Below, piece by piece: positions 54,658-64,000 of a DNA stretch of 64,000 nucleotides. The position numbers and the translations under genes are program-made. The notes under the pieces are model-generated. The model worked only from the letters and a program-made list of their open reading frames with translations, had not been told where the DNA came from and did no database searches. Positions within the stretch are counted from its first letter, which is position 1. Each line of letters starts with the position of its first letter. Source of the stretch: Blautia argi (lineage in GTDB: Bacteria > Bacillota > Clostridia > Lachnospirales > Lachnospiraceae); assembly GCF_003287895.1 (NCBI RefSeq), contig NZ_CP030280.1, forward strand, positions 1,619,501 through 1,683,500. The letters are read 5' to 3'.

Positions 54658-56626
54658 ATGATTAAAGATATAATGAATTCAAATGATGCCATTCTACCTA
54701 ACACAAAACAAATGGAAGTATTGAAAGAAAATTTTCCTGCTTGTTTTAATGTAGATGGTAGTTTTGATATCGATAGATTTAAAGAATATTTGAGTGATAA
54801 ACTTACTATAAGCAATGAGGGTTATGAGTTAAAATTCCTTGGAAAAAATTATGCTCGTTTACTAGCATCAGTGGACACAACTACTGTTATCGTTCCAGAC
54901 GAAGAACACAATAATAAAACCTGAAAATAAAAATAGTGAAAACATCTATATCTCTGGAGATAATCTAGATGGTCTAAAACAATTATTGAAAAGTTATCAA
55001 GGAGCAGTGAAGTGTATTTACATTGATCCGCCATATAATACAGGTTCTGACGGATTTGTATATAATGACAATTTCAATTTTACAACAGAAGAACTGGCAA
55101 TAAAACTAAGTATTGATGAAGAATAAGCAAAGAGAATTCTAGACTTGACAAAAAGAGGTTCTGCATCACATTCTGCATGGCTTATGTTTATGTATCCAAG
55201 ATTGCAGTTAGCTAGAGAGCTACTTGCTAAAGATGGCGCTATATTTATATCTATAGATGATAACGAATGTCACAATCTTAAACTGCTATGTGACGATATT
55301 TTCGGTGAAGAAAACTTTATTGCAGAATTTCCACGCATCACCAAACGTGGTGGAAAGTCCTCTGATATCGTAGCAAAGAACCATGATTACTTGTTGATGT
55401 ATACGAAGACGAATTCGCCTAAATTATATGCAATTGAACATAATGATACCGCTTTTAAGTATCAAGATGAATTCTTTGAAGAACGTGGCTATTATAAACT
55501 TAATCAGACTTTGGACTATGATAGCCTTCAGTATAGTTCTAGCCTTGACTATCCTCTTGAAATCGATGGCGAGGTTTTTTACCCAGGGCAATCAGAGGAA
55601 GCATATAATGAACGTCAAAGCGGAAATCATGATACTGCAGATTGGGCATGGAGATGGAGTAAAGAAAAATTTAAATTTGGTTATGAAAATGGATTTGTTG
55701 TTGTAAAAACAGGCAGAAATGGAAAAAGAATCTATACTAAAACTTATCAAAAAGCCACTATCGAAGATGGTGATACTGGATATTATGTTGATTATTCTGA
55801 TAGAACAAAATCACTTTCAACATTAGAAACGACAGAAAATCCTTATTCTAATGATAATGCAACAAAGGATGTTGCGAAGACGATTGGAAAAAAAATATTC
55901 GATCACACAAAGCCACTTGAACTTATGACTTTGATTGGACGCTTATGTACACGAAATGATGATATTATTCTTGATTTCTTCTCTGGTTCCGCTGCAACGG
56001 CTGAAGCCATTATGAAACTAAATTGTGAAGACTCTGAAAATCATAGAAAATACATTTTGATTCAGTTGCCAGAAGAATGTAAAGAGGGGTCATCTGCTTA
56101 TAAAGCTGGTTATAGAACAATTTGTGATATTGGAATGGATAGGATTATAAAATCAAAAAAACTGTATAATCAAGAATTTCCAACTAGCACTGCAGACCTT
56201 GGCTTTAAACATTACACATTAGCAGAGGTAAGTCAGACTACGCTGGATAAGATTGAAAAGTTTGACAACAGTGGATTTATTACCGATACAACTGTATATG
56301 ATGAATTCGGTATTGAAACTGTGCTTACAACTTGGTTGATACACGACAATTATGGATTTGTAAACAATTGTGAAATGGTAGACCTCGCAGGATACACAGC
56401 ATACTGGTGTGAAAATCACTTATACCTTATCAATCCGGGACTTACGGAAGAAGCAATTAAGTCTCTTGTTGAGAAATATAATATTGAAGGCGCATTTAAC
56501 CCTCAAAATATTGTTCTTTTCGGCTATAGCTTTAATTATGTAGAAATGGAGAACTTGAAAACAAATGTAAAGATTCTTCGTGATTCTGAAAAGAATTTAA
56601 AAATCAATCTGGATATCAGATATTAA
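54658..56626 (+). pseudogene. mod: Type III restriction-modification methyltransferase (Mod), two lesions
   Basis: The first frame (54658 to about 54919) gives the N-terminus; removing one A from A4 at 54916-54919 continues as NNKPENKNSENIYISGDNLDGL and on to CIYIDPPYNTG, the catalytic DPPY motif. A TAA at 55124-55126 then interrupts the same frame between SIDEE and AKRILDL, where relatives usually have Gln (CAA). The rest (to 56626) holds KRGSASHSAWLMFMYPRL and the SAM motif DFFSGSAATAEAIM. The beta-class order fits a type III Mod, which supplies target recognition for Res. The DPPY block lies between the two lesions, so no single open frame contains a full enzyme. The TAA is not a homopolymer error. 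Confidence 0.8.
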
Positions 56627-56640
56627 AGGAGGTGCAGGTT

Positions 56641-59592
56641 TTGGAACTAATACTAGAAAGAGAATTAGAACATCAACAGAAAGCTGTTGATGCCATAATA
56701 TCTGCCCTTGATGGGATTACAATGATTAAGCCTCGTCTTGCTTATGAAAATCCTTCATTTGATAAAAAAGAACTTCGTCTTATTCATAATTTAATCGAAA
56801 TTCAAAAGAATATCCGTGCGGACTATCGAGGTTGTCGTGATGATGGGGATTATCTGAACCTTGATATAAAGATGGAAACAGGAACTGGTAAAACCTATGT
56901 ATATACTCAAACCATCTATGAGATGCATAAAAAGTTTGGCTTTAACAAGTTCATTATTGCTGTACCATCTCTTCCTATCAAAGCAGGCACATCTCAGTTT
57001 ATTGATGACAGCTACGTAAAACATCATTTTTCTGATGCGTGTGGATATAACTGTGATATTGAGTTAGGTGTATTAGAAAGTCCAAAGAAAAAGAAAAAAG
57101 GGTTTTTAGCTATGCCTCCTGCTGTTCGTGATTTTGTAACTGGCTCATGTCAGAATTCAAACAAGATATATGTTTTGCTTGTTAATATGCAGTTGTTGAC
57201 GAATGGTAATATGCTTACACGATCAGATTATGATTATTGGGTTGAGGGTTTTTACAGACCGTTTGATGCATTAAAAGCAACAAAGCCGGTTGTAATTATT
57301 GATGAGCCACATAGATTTTCTCGTGACCAAAAAGCATATAAAGCTATTGTAGAGGAACTATGTCCACAGATGATTATCCGTTATGGTGCAACCTTCCCGG
57401 ATGTAACTGTTGGCAAAGGAAGAAACAAAGAAATTTTCAAGGATTTTAATAACCTTGTGTATGAGTTAAATGCTTGTGATTCCTTTAACCTCAACTTGAT
57501 TAAAGGCATTGCAAAGGAACATTTTGAACCTCTATCTAAAAAAGAAGAAAAAGTTAAACTTTTGTCCGTTATGTCAAAAACTTCTGCCACATTCCAGTTT
57601 AAGAAGCGTGGCGAGGAAACAAAAACCTATACTCTTACGCCAGGGGATTCGCTGTCTCTGATTGACTCTTCTTTCGAGGGGTTAACAATAAGTGCTATAG
57701 GTAAAAACTTTATTGAATTGATAAATGGGCAAGTAAAATTTCAGGGTGAAGAATTTAATACCGATATATATTCTTCATCTTACCAAGAGCAAATGTTGAA
57801 GTTGGCAATTCAGCGACATTTTGAAACAGAGCGTCAAAATTTCTCTGGCAGACAATTCAAAATTAAAACTCTAGCATTATTTTTTATAGATGACATCACC
57901 TCTTATCGTGACTCTGATGATGGCAAAGAAGCATATTTGAAAGTGATGTTTGAAAAACTTTTACTTGAAAAAATTGATGAATTATTACGAACACTTCCTG
58001 ATAGCGAGCAGGAATATAGAAACTACCTCGAAGCCAGTAAAGCTGATATATCTGCTTGCCACGCAGGTTATTTCGCACAGGACAATAGTAATTCAGATGA
58101 AGCTATTGCAAATGAAGTAGCCGACATTCTTCACAACAAGAAAGGACTTATTTCATTGCGTAAAGAAGATGGTTCCTTCAACACAAGAAGATTCTTGTTC
58201 TCTAAATGGACACTTAAAGAAGGTTGGGATAATCCTAACGTATTTACAATTGCGAAATTACGTTCTAGTGGAAGTGATAATAGCAAACTACAAGAAGTAG
58301 GTCGTGGACTTCGTCTTCCTGTTGATGAAAATGGTAATCGAATCTCTAATGAAGAATTCAAGCTTAATTATATTGTGGACTTCACAGAAGCAGATTTTGC
58401 TCAAAAACTTGTTGACGAAATAAACGGTGAATTACCAGAGGCACATACTATTACAGATGGCATTCTTAAAGGTGTTGCTGAAAAACGAGGTGTAGATCCT
58501 AACGCTTTGTTCTTTGAATTGGGAGCAAAGGGCTATATTAATATGAATCGTGAAATTATCGCAGATAAGAGAGAGGTTTTCTTCGCTGATTATCCTGAAT
58601 TTGCTACAGGTGTGGATAGTAACAAGGTTACTGATGTCAACAAAAATAAGAAAGAAGAAATCCATGTAAGAAAAGCAGTATACTCTGAACTAAAGGATTT
58701 ATGGGAACGTATCAACCATAAATATTATTTGTTTTATGATGCAGACTTATCTGATGAAATACCACAAGCACTTCATGACATTTTGAAAAAGTCCGGAATA
58801 TTCGGTAATGTCACTTTGTATAGCCATAGAGATCAAGTTGCAACAGAAGGAAACGCTATGATTGTAAGAGAGGACTCTGGCGTATCATATTCCATAAAAC
58901 GCCCTATCCTTTATAATGAATTCTTAAAGAGAATCAGCCAACAGACAAGCATTCCTATTAGAGAACTCCACAAAGCTATGTGTGAGCTTTCTAAGGAAAA
59001 AGATATTCCAGATGAATACATCAATGAATACTCTGTTGCTAATATTGTTTCAGCTTTTACTGATTGGCGTATAGAAAAAATGCAAACTAGATTTAAGTAT
59101 AAACGTTCTTCACAACCTGTGACTGAAACAACCTTAACTTATAAAGATGGTTCGCCTAGAGATGTTATCAAACAGGGAAATGTTGGTACTAAATTTGTTG
59201 AAGGTACACCTTCTGATAAATATTTATATGACAAGATTGTGTTTGATTCACCTCTTGAAAAAGCCAATATCATGACCGATATAGACGAAGTTGTGGTATA
59301 CGGAAAAATTCCAAAATCCAGTGTTGCAATCCCTACGATAGTTGGAGAAAACTATAGTCCAGACTTTATGTATGTTGTAAAGCATAAGGACGGAACTAAG
59401 GAATTGAATATTGTTGTTGAAACAAAATTGGTAGAAAACAAATCCACACTTCGCGGAATTGAAGATGCTAAGATAAAATGTGCTGAGGCTTTCTTCAAGC
59501 AGCTCACTATTGATGGATATACTGTTTCATTCCATACACAATTAAGTAATAAGAAAGTTAAGCAGATTATCGATGATGTAATAGCAGGATAG
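56641..59592 (+). CDS. res: Type III restriction endonuclease subunit (Res)
   Basis: A 983-residue protein with SF2 helicase motifs: Walker A METGTGKTY near residue 80, VVIIDEPHRF near residue 222, SKWTLKEGWDNPNV and QEVGRGLRLPV (motif VI) near 520-560. A C-terminal PD-(D/E)xK nuclease follows: SPDFMYVV and IVVETKLVENK near 905-935. Res moves along or signals through DNA and cleaves between convergent sites, but needs Mod for recognition. TTG 56641 is preferred, 8 nt after AGGAGG; GTG 56632 overlaps that site. The gene is intact although mod is broken. Confidence 0.9.
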   Translation: MELILERELEHQQKAVDAIISALDGITMIKPRLAYENPSFDKKELRLIHNLIEIQKNIRADYRGCRDDGDYLNLDIKMETGTGKTYVYTQTIYEMHKKFGFNKFIIAVPSLPIKAGTSQFIDDSYVKHHFSDACGYNCDIELGVLESPKKKKKGFLAMPPAVRDFVTGSCQNSNKIYVLLVNMQLLTNGNMLTRSDYDYWVEGFYRPFDALKATKPVVIIDEPHRFSRDQKAYKAIVEELCPQMIIRYGATFPDVTVGKGRNKEIFKDFNNLVYELNACDSFNLNLIKGIAKEHFEPLSKKEEKVKLLSVMSKTSATFQFKKRGEETKTYTLTPGDSLSLIDSSFEGLTISAIGKNFIELINGQVKFQGEEFNTDIYSSSYQEQMLKLAIQRHFETERQNFSGRQFKIKTLALFFIDDITSYRDSDDGKEAYLKVMFEKLLLEKIDELLRTLPDSEQEYRNYLEASKADISACHAGYFAQDNSNSDEAIANEVADILHNKKGLISLRKEDGSFNTRRFLFSKWTLKEGWDNPNVFTIAKLRSSGSDNSKLQEVGRGLRLPVDENGNRISNEEFKLNYIVDFTEADFAQKLVDEINGELPEAHTITDGILKGVAEKRGVDPNALFFELGAKGYINMNREIIADKREVFFADYPEFATGVDSNKVTDVNKNKKEEIHVRKAVYSELKDLWERINHKYYLFYDADLSDEIPQALHDILKKSGIFGNVTLYSHRDQVATEGNAMIVREDSGVSYSIKRPILYNEFLKRISQQTSIPIRELHKAMCELSKEKDIPDEYINEYSVANIVSAFTDWRIEKMQTRFKYKRSSQPVTETTLTYKDGSPRDVIKQGNVGTKFVEGTPSDKYLYDKIVFDSPLEKANIMTDIDEVVVYGKIPKSSVAIPTIVGENYSPDFMYVVKHKDGTKELNIVVETKLVENKSTLRGIEDAKIKCAEAFFKQLTIDGYTVSFHTQLSNKKVKQIIDDVIAG

Positions 59593-59638
59593 TTAGTAAT
59601 ATAAATGTTATATGCATGTAGTAGGAGGTGCGTATTTT

Positions 59639-60775
59639 GTGAATAAAAATGAAATTAAAGATTTAATTTTACTTAAGCAAGAAGGCTCCTATTGGGACTT
59701 TAAAAGAGAATGGTATTCTCAAGATAAAAAGGCAGATTTACTTCATGATATTATATGCATGGCAAATAATCTATCTAATAAAGATGCTTATATTATCATT
59801 GGCGTTGATGAGGAAAATGATTATTCATTTTCCTCAGTAAAAAACGATCCAAATAGAAAAAATACACAGCAATTGGTCGATTTTATGAGAGAAAAGAATT
59901 TTGCTGGTGGTGTCAGACCGATTGTCAGTGTTGAAAATTTTAACTTTGGCGAAATTGAGATAGATATAATTGTTATACATAACAGTAATACAACACCATT
60001 TTATTTAACTGAACGCTTTCGATCTGTAATGTCTAATAACATTTATACACGAGTAATGGATTCTAATACGCCGAAGAATAAATCCGCTGATATATCTCAT
60101 ATTGAAATGTTATGGAAAAAACGTTTTGGATTACTTTCATCGCCGTTAGATAGGATGCTTATATATTTAAAAAACTCTATTTTATGGGATTCATCCCCGA
60201 GTAGTTTTAAAGAAAAAAAGTACTATAGATTTTCGCCTGAATACACAATAGAAACAGTGATGGATGAAAGTAAAAATGGATATCAATACTACTTATTTAA
60301 TCAAACCAATATTCATCCAAGATGGTATGATATTAATCTATATTATCATCAAACAATGCTTGTTTCATTAGAAGGACTGTCACTTGATGGAGGACGTTAT
60401 TTTACACCATCTCCAAGAACAGATGGTGTATCATTAACACAATATTATCATTGGGATATTACTTTTAAGTATTATATCAAAAATTCTATTGAATATATTG
60501 TTCATGAGTTTTACTATCATCCAGATGGTGATGATGAAACAATTGCGCATGACAAGTTTATGGAATGCATTTTGGTGTTTGATACTGATTTTGAAAAAGA
60601 GAATTTCAAAGAATATATTAAACGTAATTGGAAAAACAAGCAAATCTATAGTGACAACATATGGCTACCCTATTTTGAAGAAATCAAGGGCTACAATATG
60701 GATGCAATTAAGGAAGAATATATGAATTCTCAGATATTACAGAAAATGCTAGTTGCGTTCCGCAACATAAAATAA
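59639..60775 (+). CDS. AlbA_2 (Schlafen-type) domain protein
   Basis: A 378-residue protein. Residues 10-150 match the AlbA_2 pattern: EGSYWDFKREWY, ADLLHDIICMANNLSNKDAYIIIGVDE, and a later VSVENFNFGEIEIDIIVI and PFYLTERF. The AlbA_2 fold occurs in DNA-binding regulators and in Schlafen-like nucleases. The C-terminal 200 residues are not recognised and are rich in Tyr/His. GTG 59639 follows AGGAGGT by 9-10 nt. It follows res by 46 nt, which suggests a third component of the defence cassette, possibly with an independent anti-phage role. Confidence 0.7.
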   Translation: MNKNEIKDLILLKQEGSYWDFKREWYSQDKKADLLHDIICMANNLSNKDAYIIIGVDEENDYSFSSVKNDPNRKNTQQLVDFMREKNFAGGVRPIVSVENFNFGEIEIDIIVIHNSNTTPFYLTERFRSVMSNNIYTRVMDSNTPKNKSADISHIEMLWKKRFGLLSSPLDRMLIYLKNSILWDSSPSSFKEKKYYRFSPEYTIETVMDESKNGYQYYLFNQTNIHPRWYDINLYYHQTMLVSLEGLSLDGGRYFTPSPRTDGVSLTQYYHWDITFKYYIKNSIEYIVHEFYYHPDGDDETIAHDKFMECILVFDTDFEKENFKEYIKRNWKNKQIYSDNIWLPYFEEIKGYNMDAIKEEYMNSQILQKMLVAFRNIK

Positions 60776-60823
60776 ATAATAAGCAAGTGATTCTTATATA
60801 GAAGATTTTTAGGAGGTGATAAT

Positions 60824-61744
60824 TTGAAAGCTAAAAAATGGCTAATTATAATCACGTTAATTGTTTCAATAGTTTCTTTTATAATAGCATTTGTAATTGG
60901 CAAAAAAAGTACTTGCATATATTATGATGTTTCTATGGCTCTCTTTGGTAGTGCCGCCCTTGGCTTTATAATGTCAATAACAGAATATTATGTTGAAAGA
61001 AGAAAAGCTATGGAAGAGTTTTGGATTCAGGCAGTCAATGTATTAAAAGAATTGAAAAAAATTAAGCATTTAGATCTGGATGCTCCACTTGATTTGATTA
61101 TAGAAGCATTTGGAGAAGAACGTTCAAATGAATGGAATCAAATGTTTGCTATGTTGTCTGAAGACAAAGAAATTCATCACGATGCTAAAAACAACTTAAT
61201 TTCTTGGTATGAAGCGAATATTCCACTTCCTTTTGATGAGAATACTGATACCGACAAAGAGCTAGAGGAACTCTATAAGACCAAACTGGAAAGTTACAAA
61301 AAATCTTTTATGTACTGCATGGACAGCTATCAGATTGCTTCATCAGTAGAACTAGGATTATTAGATAACGCCTATGGTAACTTGGATTTCATCTTTGCTA
61401 ATAGATGCATTCGCAAGAAGGCATATGATTCAATTTATGATAAAATCAGGAAGAGTGTTATTCAATTCAAAACAGAGGTATATCATTTCAATTTATTAAA
61501 AGACGGCAAAGGTAATTTTCCAGTGTGTGCAACAAAAGTTTCTGACTTAGACAAAGATTATTTTTGGTCAAACGAAGAAACTGTTCATGGTTATACCAAT
61601 ACTTTGATATACCAAAATATTTTTGATGATATTGATGCATCACTAGAGGAATTTAGATGCAAAATATATAGAACCAAATATGAAGCACCTAAAAGGGAGC
61701 CGATTTCGGGTAAGATGATATATTTTGGTGAAGATAAAGAATAA
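60824..61744 (+). CDS. Two-TM protein with cytosolic helical domain
   Basis: A 306-residue protein with two N-terminal membrane helices (LIIITLIVSIVSFIIAFVIG and the segment around VSMALFGSAALGFIMSI) and a charged, mostly helical soluble domain of about 250 residues. I do not recognise the family. This type of membrane-anchored partner occurs beside restriction or abortive-infection genes. TTG 60824 follows AGGAGG (60811-60816) by 7 nt. It is the last gene of the cassette. Confidence 0.65.
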   Translation: MKAKKWLIIITLIVSIVSFIIAFVIGKKSTCIYYDVSMALFGSAALGFIMSITEYYVERRKAMEEFWIQAVNVLKELKKIKHLDLDAPLDLIIEAFGEERSNEWNQMFAMLSEDKEIHHDAKNNLISWYEANIPLPFDENTDTDKELEELYKTKLESYKKSFMYCMDSYQIASSVELGLLDNAYGNLDFIFANRCIRKKAYDSIYDKIRKSVIQFKTEVYHFNLLKDGKGNFPVCATKVSDLDKDYFWSNEETVHGYTNTLIYQNIFDDIDASLEEFRCKIYRTKYEAPKREPISGKMIYFGEDKE

Positions 61745-61781
61745 TAACCTTACATACCATTTCGACACTTGAGTATAAGAA

Positions 61782-61831
61782 AATGACCACACCGGAGTAA
61801 GCTAATACTCTAGTGTGGTCATTCTGTTTTT
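61782..61831 (+). terminator. Terminator of the defence cassette
   Basis: AATGACCACAC (61782-61792) pairs with GTGTGGTCATT (61813-61823), with an inner GAGTA/TACTC pairing, followed by CTGTTTTT. Confidence 0.8.
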
Positions 61832-61871
61832 AAGAGTTCCGATTGAAGGCTTCATTAACTGTGATTTTGTT

Positions 61872-61909
61872 AATCCCTAATTACGAACCCTTTTTCGCGA
61901 CCTCTTTTT
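61872..61909 (-). repeat. Right inverted repeat of the island
   Basis: On the minus strand it begins AAAAAGAGGTCGCG and ends GTAATTAGGGATT, mirroring the left repeat. It abuts the aroA stop codon (61910-61912). Confidence 0.6.
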
Positions 61910-63187
61910 CTACTTTTTCAGTTTTTCTAAATCTTTATAAAAGTCTGGATAAGAAATATCCACGCAATCGGCTCTTGTAATTTCTGTTTCCCCCTCTGCC
62001 GCCATACCGGCAACAGCAAACGCCATGGCAATGCGGTGATCCAGATAACTGTCCAAAACCCCACCATGAAGAGGTTTACCGCCGGTGATAATCATACCGT
62101 CCTCCGTAGGTTCTACGTCAGCGCCCATGGCGGTGAGATGATGAACCATAATGTCCAGGCGGTTGGATTCCTTGACCTTTAATTCCTGGGCGTCCCGGAT
62201 AATAGTTGTTCCCTCAGCGAAGGCAGCAAGAACCGACAGTACAGGAAGCTCGTCAATCAATGTGGGAATGAGAGCGCCTTCTATAACAGTCCCTTTTAAG
62301 GAACTGTGTCTTACCAGAAGGTCAGCCACTTCTTCTCCGCAGCAGGTGTGGGAATTCAGAATTTCTATTTTGGCGCCCATGGAAGCGCAGACCTTTAAGA
62401 TACCGTCACGGGTGGGATTGATTCCCACATTCTGAATCAACAGCTCAGAGCCCGGTATCAGCAGCGCTGCAGCAATAAAATAAGCAGCAGATGAGATATC
62501 CCCTGGTACTTCTACCTTTTGTCCAATCAGTATTGGCTCCGGTTCCACCGTGGCTGTTGTTCCTTTACTGGATATCTTTGCTCCAAAGGAGCGAAGCATA
62601 AGTTCAGAATGATTTCTGGAAAGAAAGGGTTCTGTAACACTGGTTTGTCCGTCTGCATAAAGTCCTGCCAAAAGTACACAAGATTTTACCTGTGCAGAAC
62701 TGACGGGAGATTGGTAATGCATACCCTTTAAAGGTCTTCCTGTAATGCGAAGGGGTGCAAGTCCGTTTCCGGAAAGACTTTCCACACACCCGCCCATAAG
62801 GGAAAGCGGAGCGATAACCCGTGTCATGGGCCGTTTTCTGATAGAAGCATCTCCGGTAAGTTCGCTGCTAAAGCGCTGTCCTGCCAGAATACCGGATAAC
62901 AGTCGCATGGTTGTTCCGCTGTTTCCTACGTCCAGACAGGAAGAAGGAGCAGACAGACCATGCAGCCCCTTTCCGTGAATGAGGATTTCTTTTTCTGTCC
63001 GGGAAATATCAATTCCCATACTGCGAAAGCAGTTTATTGTAGACAGGCAGTCTGCCCCTTCCAGAAAATTGGTAACTGCTGTGGTTCCCTGAGCAAGAGA
63101 ACCCAACATAACACCCCGATGGGAAATCGATTTATCTCCCGGAACTCTAAGTTCGCCTTTTAAGGGTATTGATTTTGTGAATTTCAT
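61910..63187 (-). CDS. aroA: 3-phosphoshikimate 1-carboxyvinyltransferase (EPSP synthase)
   Basis: A 425-residue EPSP synthase: LRVPGDKSISHRGVMLGSLAQG near the N-terminus (substrate Lys/Ser/Arg), LDVGNSGTTMRLLSGIL near residue 85-100, and ESNRLDIMVHHLTAMGADVE and LDSYLDHRIAMAFAVAG near the end. It transfers enolpyruvate from PEP to shikimate 3-phosphate in aromatic amino acid synthesis. NSGTTMR has the Gly-free alanine-position variant seen in class II-like enzymes; I make no claim on inhibitor response. It lies 14 nt after tyrA. Confidence 0.96.
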   Translation of the reverse strand: MKFTKSIPLKGELRVPGDKSISHRGVMLGSLAQGTTAVTNFLEGADCLSTINCFRSMGIDISRTEKEILIHGKGLHGLSAPSSCLDVGNSGTTMRLLSGILAGQRFSSELTGDASIRKRPMTRVIAPLSLMGGCVESLSGNGLAPLRITGRPLKGMHYQSPVSSAQVKSCVLLAGLYADGQTSVTEPFLSRNHSELMLRSFGAKISSKGTTATVEPEPILIGQKVEVPGDISSAAYFIAAALLIPGSELLIQNVGINPTRDGILKVCASMGAKIEILNSHTCCGEEVADLLVRHSSLKGTVIEGALIPTLIDELPVLSVLAAFAEGTTIIRDAQELKVKESNRLDIMVHHLTAMGADVEPTEDGMIITGGKPLHGGVLDSYLDHRIAMAFAVAGMAAEGETEITRADCVDISYPDFYKDLEKLKK

Positions 63188-63201
63188 AGGACAGTTCCCC
63201 C

Positions 63202-64000
63202 TTATCTTTCATATATGATATAGTTTCGTTTCTTTAATTGTTCCGCTGCCTGTGCTAAAGCGTCTTCGTCATAAAATTCAATTTTTAATACTCCGTCCTC
63301 AAATTCCCGATTGTGGAGAATGCCGATGTTTTTCATACTGATTCCATTCATGGAAAGAATGGTGGCAATGGTAGCAATGGCACCGGTTTCGTCCACCACA
63401 TCGCAGTACAGAGTAAAAGATTTTTTTAAAGGTCCGCTGGGGGCATCACTGAAGGAATTGCGATAATCCCTGGAATTTACAAACATCTCATAAAGCCCGT
63501 TGGCATCTCTTTGATCTACCAGATATTTTGCCTGTACAATCAGGCGGATATATTCGTCCAGAACTTTAGAAATATGTTCCGGGTTTTCCAGACAGATTTG
63601 CTGCCACATATGAGGTGAAGAGGAAGCAATTCTGGTAATATCTTTAAAGCCTCCGGCAGCAATGGTTTTCATATGTTCCAGAGGGGAATCCAGCTTTTGA
63701 ACTACGTTGACAAGAGAGGCTGCCACAATATGAGGCAGATGGCTGACACATGCAGTAATATAGTCATGCTCCTCCCAGGTGAGAATCATTGGCAAAGCTC
63801 CTATGGAAGAAACCAATTCTGTATAGTTTCCGATTTTATCCAGTCCTACCTCTTCAGAAGGGGTCAGAATGTAGTAGGCATTTTCAATCAAATGGTCTGT
63901 GGAATGCTCATATCCCGTCTTTTCACTTCCTGCCATGGGGTGTCCGCCAATGAAATTTGCCGCCATATCAAGGGCTGTAATCTTTTTGTGAATTTCTCCT
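63202..64000 (-). CDS. tyrA: Prephenate dehydrogenase with ACT domain, 5' end outside the window
   Basis: The frame is open to the window edge; about 265 C-terminal residues are visible. FIGGHPMAGSEKTGYEHS carries the conserved substrate-binding His block, and DYITACVSHLPHIVAASLV the second; the C-terminus (TLYCDVVDETGAIATIATILSMNGISMKNIGI) is an ACT domain, usually for tyrosine feedback. It converts prephenate to 4-hydroxyphenylpyruvate. The NAD-binding Rossmann domain lies upstream, outside the window. Confidence 0.93.
   Translation of the reverse strand, partial: GEIHKKITALDMAANFIGGHPMAGSEKTGYEHSTDHLIENAYYILTPSEEVGLDKIGNYTELVSSIGALPMILTWEEHDYITACVSHLPHIVAASLVNVVQKLDSPLEHMKTIAAGGFKDITRIASSSPHMWQQICLENPEHISKVLDEYIRLIVQAKYLVDQRDANGLYEMFVNSRDYRNSFSDAPSGPLKKSFTLYCDVVDETGAIATIATILSMNGISMKNIGILHNREFEDGVLKIEFYDEDALAQAAEQLKKRNYIIYER

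Larger units (their letters stand above)
52674..61909. mobile_element. Inverted-repeat-bounded island with type III RM and recombinase remnants
   Basis: The island lies between queA and aroA. Imperfect inverted repeats at 52674-52712 and 61872-61909 mark its edges, the right one ending at the aroA stop codon. Inside, the left part (52752-54064, minus strand) is the remains of a serine-recombinase element; the right part (54424-61744, plus strand) is a defence cassette. The recombinase lacks its catalytic N-terminal domain, so the element cannot move by itself. The boundaries are inferred from the repeats. Confidence 0.6.

Overview
The window looks like a chromosomal segment of a low-GC Firmicute, most likely a Lachnospiraceae member (Blautia-like). 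This rests on the style of the housekeeping genes (atpBEFHAGDC, ilvN-ilvC, leuC-leuD, leuA, pheS-pheT with a T-box, a 6S-like RNA) and on a Tn916-family integrase at the end of an accessory island. The genus is an inference; no rRNA is present.

Layout. (1) 1-2,600: AT-rich accessory DNA with the end of a DUF5808-like membrane protein and an ABC exporter broken by two frameshifts. (2) 2,640 to about 20,230: a mobile island that ends in xis and a Tn916-type tyrosine integrase followed by repeated 9-bp motifs that look like integrase arm sites. It has no visible relaxase, coupling ATPase, capsid or terminase genes. It carries two DNA methyltransferase proteins (one fused to an SF2 helicase), two PcfJ-like proteins, a PcfK-like protein, a DUF7666 protein, its own DNA polymerase sliding clamp (dnaN), a LytTR-like regulator and several unknown genes. 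Its two main transcription units start with the same leader: a start codon embedded in a terminator hairpin, encoding a short Phe/Cys peptide, with compensatory base changes between the two copies. (3) 20,247-23,603: LMW phosphatase and SGNH hydrolase (both frameshifted), a Crp/Fnr regulator, thioredoxin and thioredoxin reductase. (4) 24,113-30,326: complete F1Fo ATP synthase operon. (5) 30,492-39,840: branched-chain amino acid genes ilvN, ilvC, lysR, leuC, leuD, leuA, interrupted by tRNA-Pro and a YtrA-type GntR/ABC transporter operon. (6) 39,984-52,666: SleB-like hydrolase, thrC, HD hydrolase, 6S RNA, galM, SpoIID-like, YihY-like, T-box-pheS-pheT, histidine phosphatase, queA. (7) 52,674-61,909: an island bounded by imperfect inverted repeats, carrying the remains of a serine-recombinase element (a primase/recombinase fusion) and a defence cassette: XRE regulator, type III mod (broken), res, AlbA_2 protein, two-TM protein. 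(8) 61,910-64,000: aroA and tyrA on the minus strand.

A recurring oddity is a set of seven frameshifts that are all explained by one extra base, mostly in short homopolymers. One falls directly after the start codon of atpB. This points to residual sequencing error as much as to gene decay, so the 'pseudogene' calls should be read with that in mind. Two in-frame stops (in mod, and in a permease at 37,408) are substitutions and are not explained that way.

The most interesting candidates for something undescribed are the covarying leader-peptide/terminator element of the PcfJ-DnaN island, the island itself, and the inverted-repeat-bounded type III RM/AlbA_2 island.
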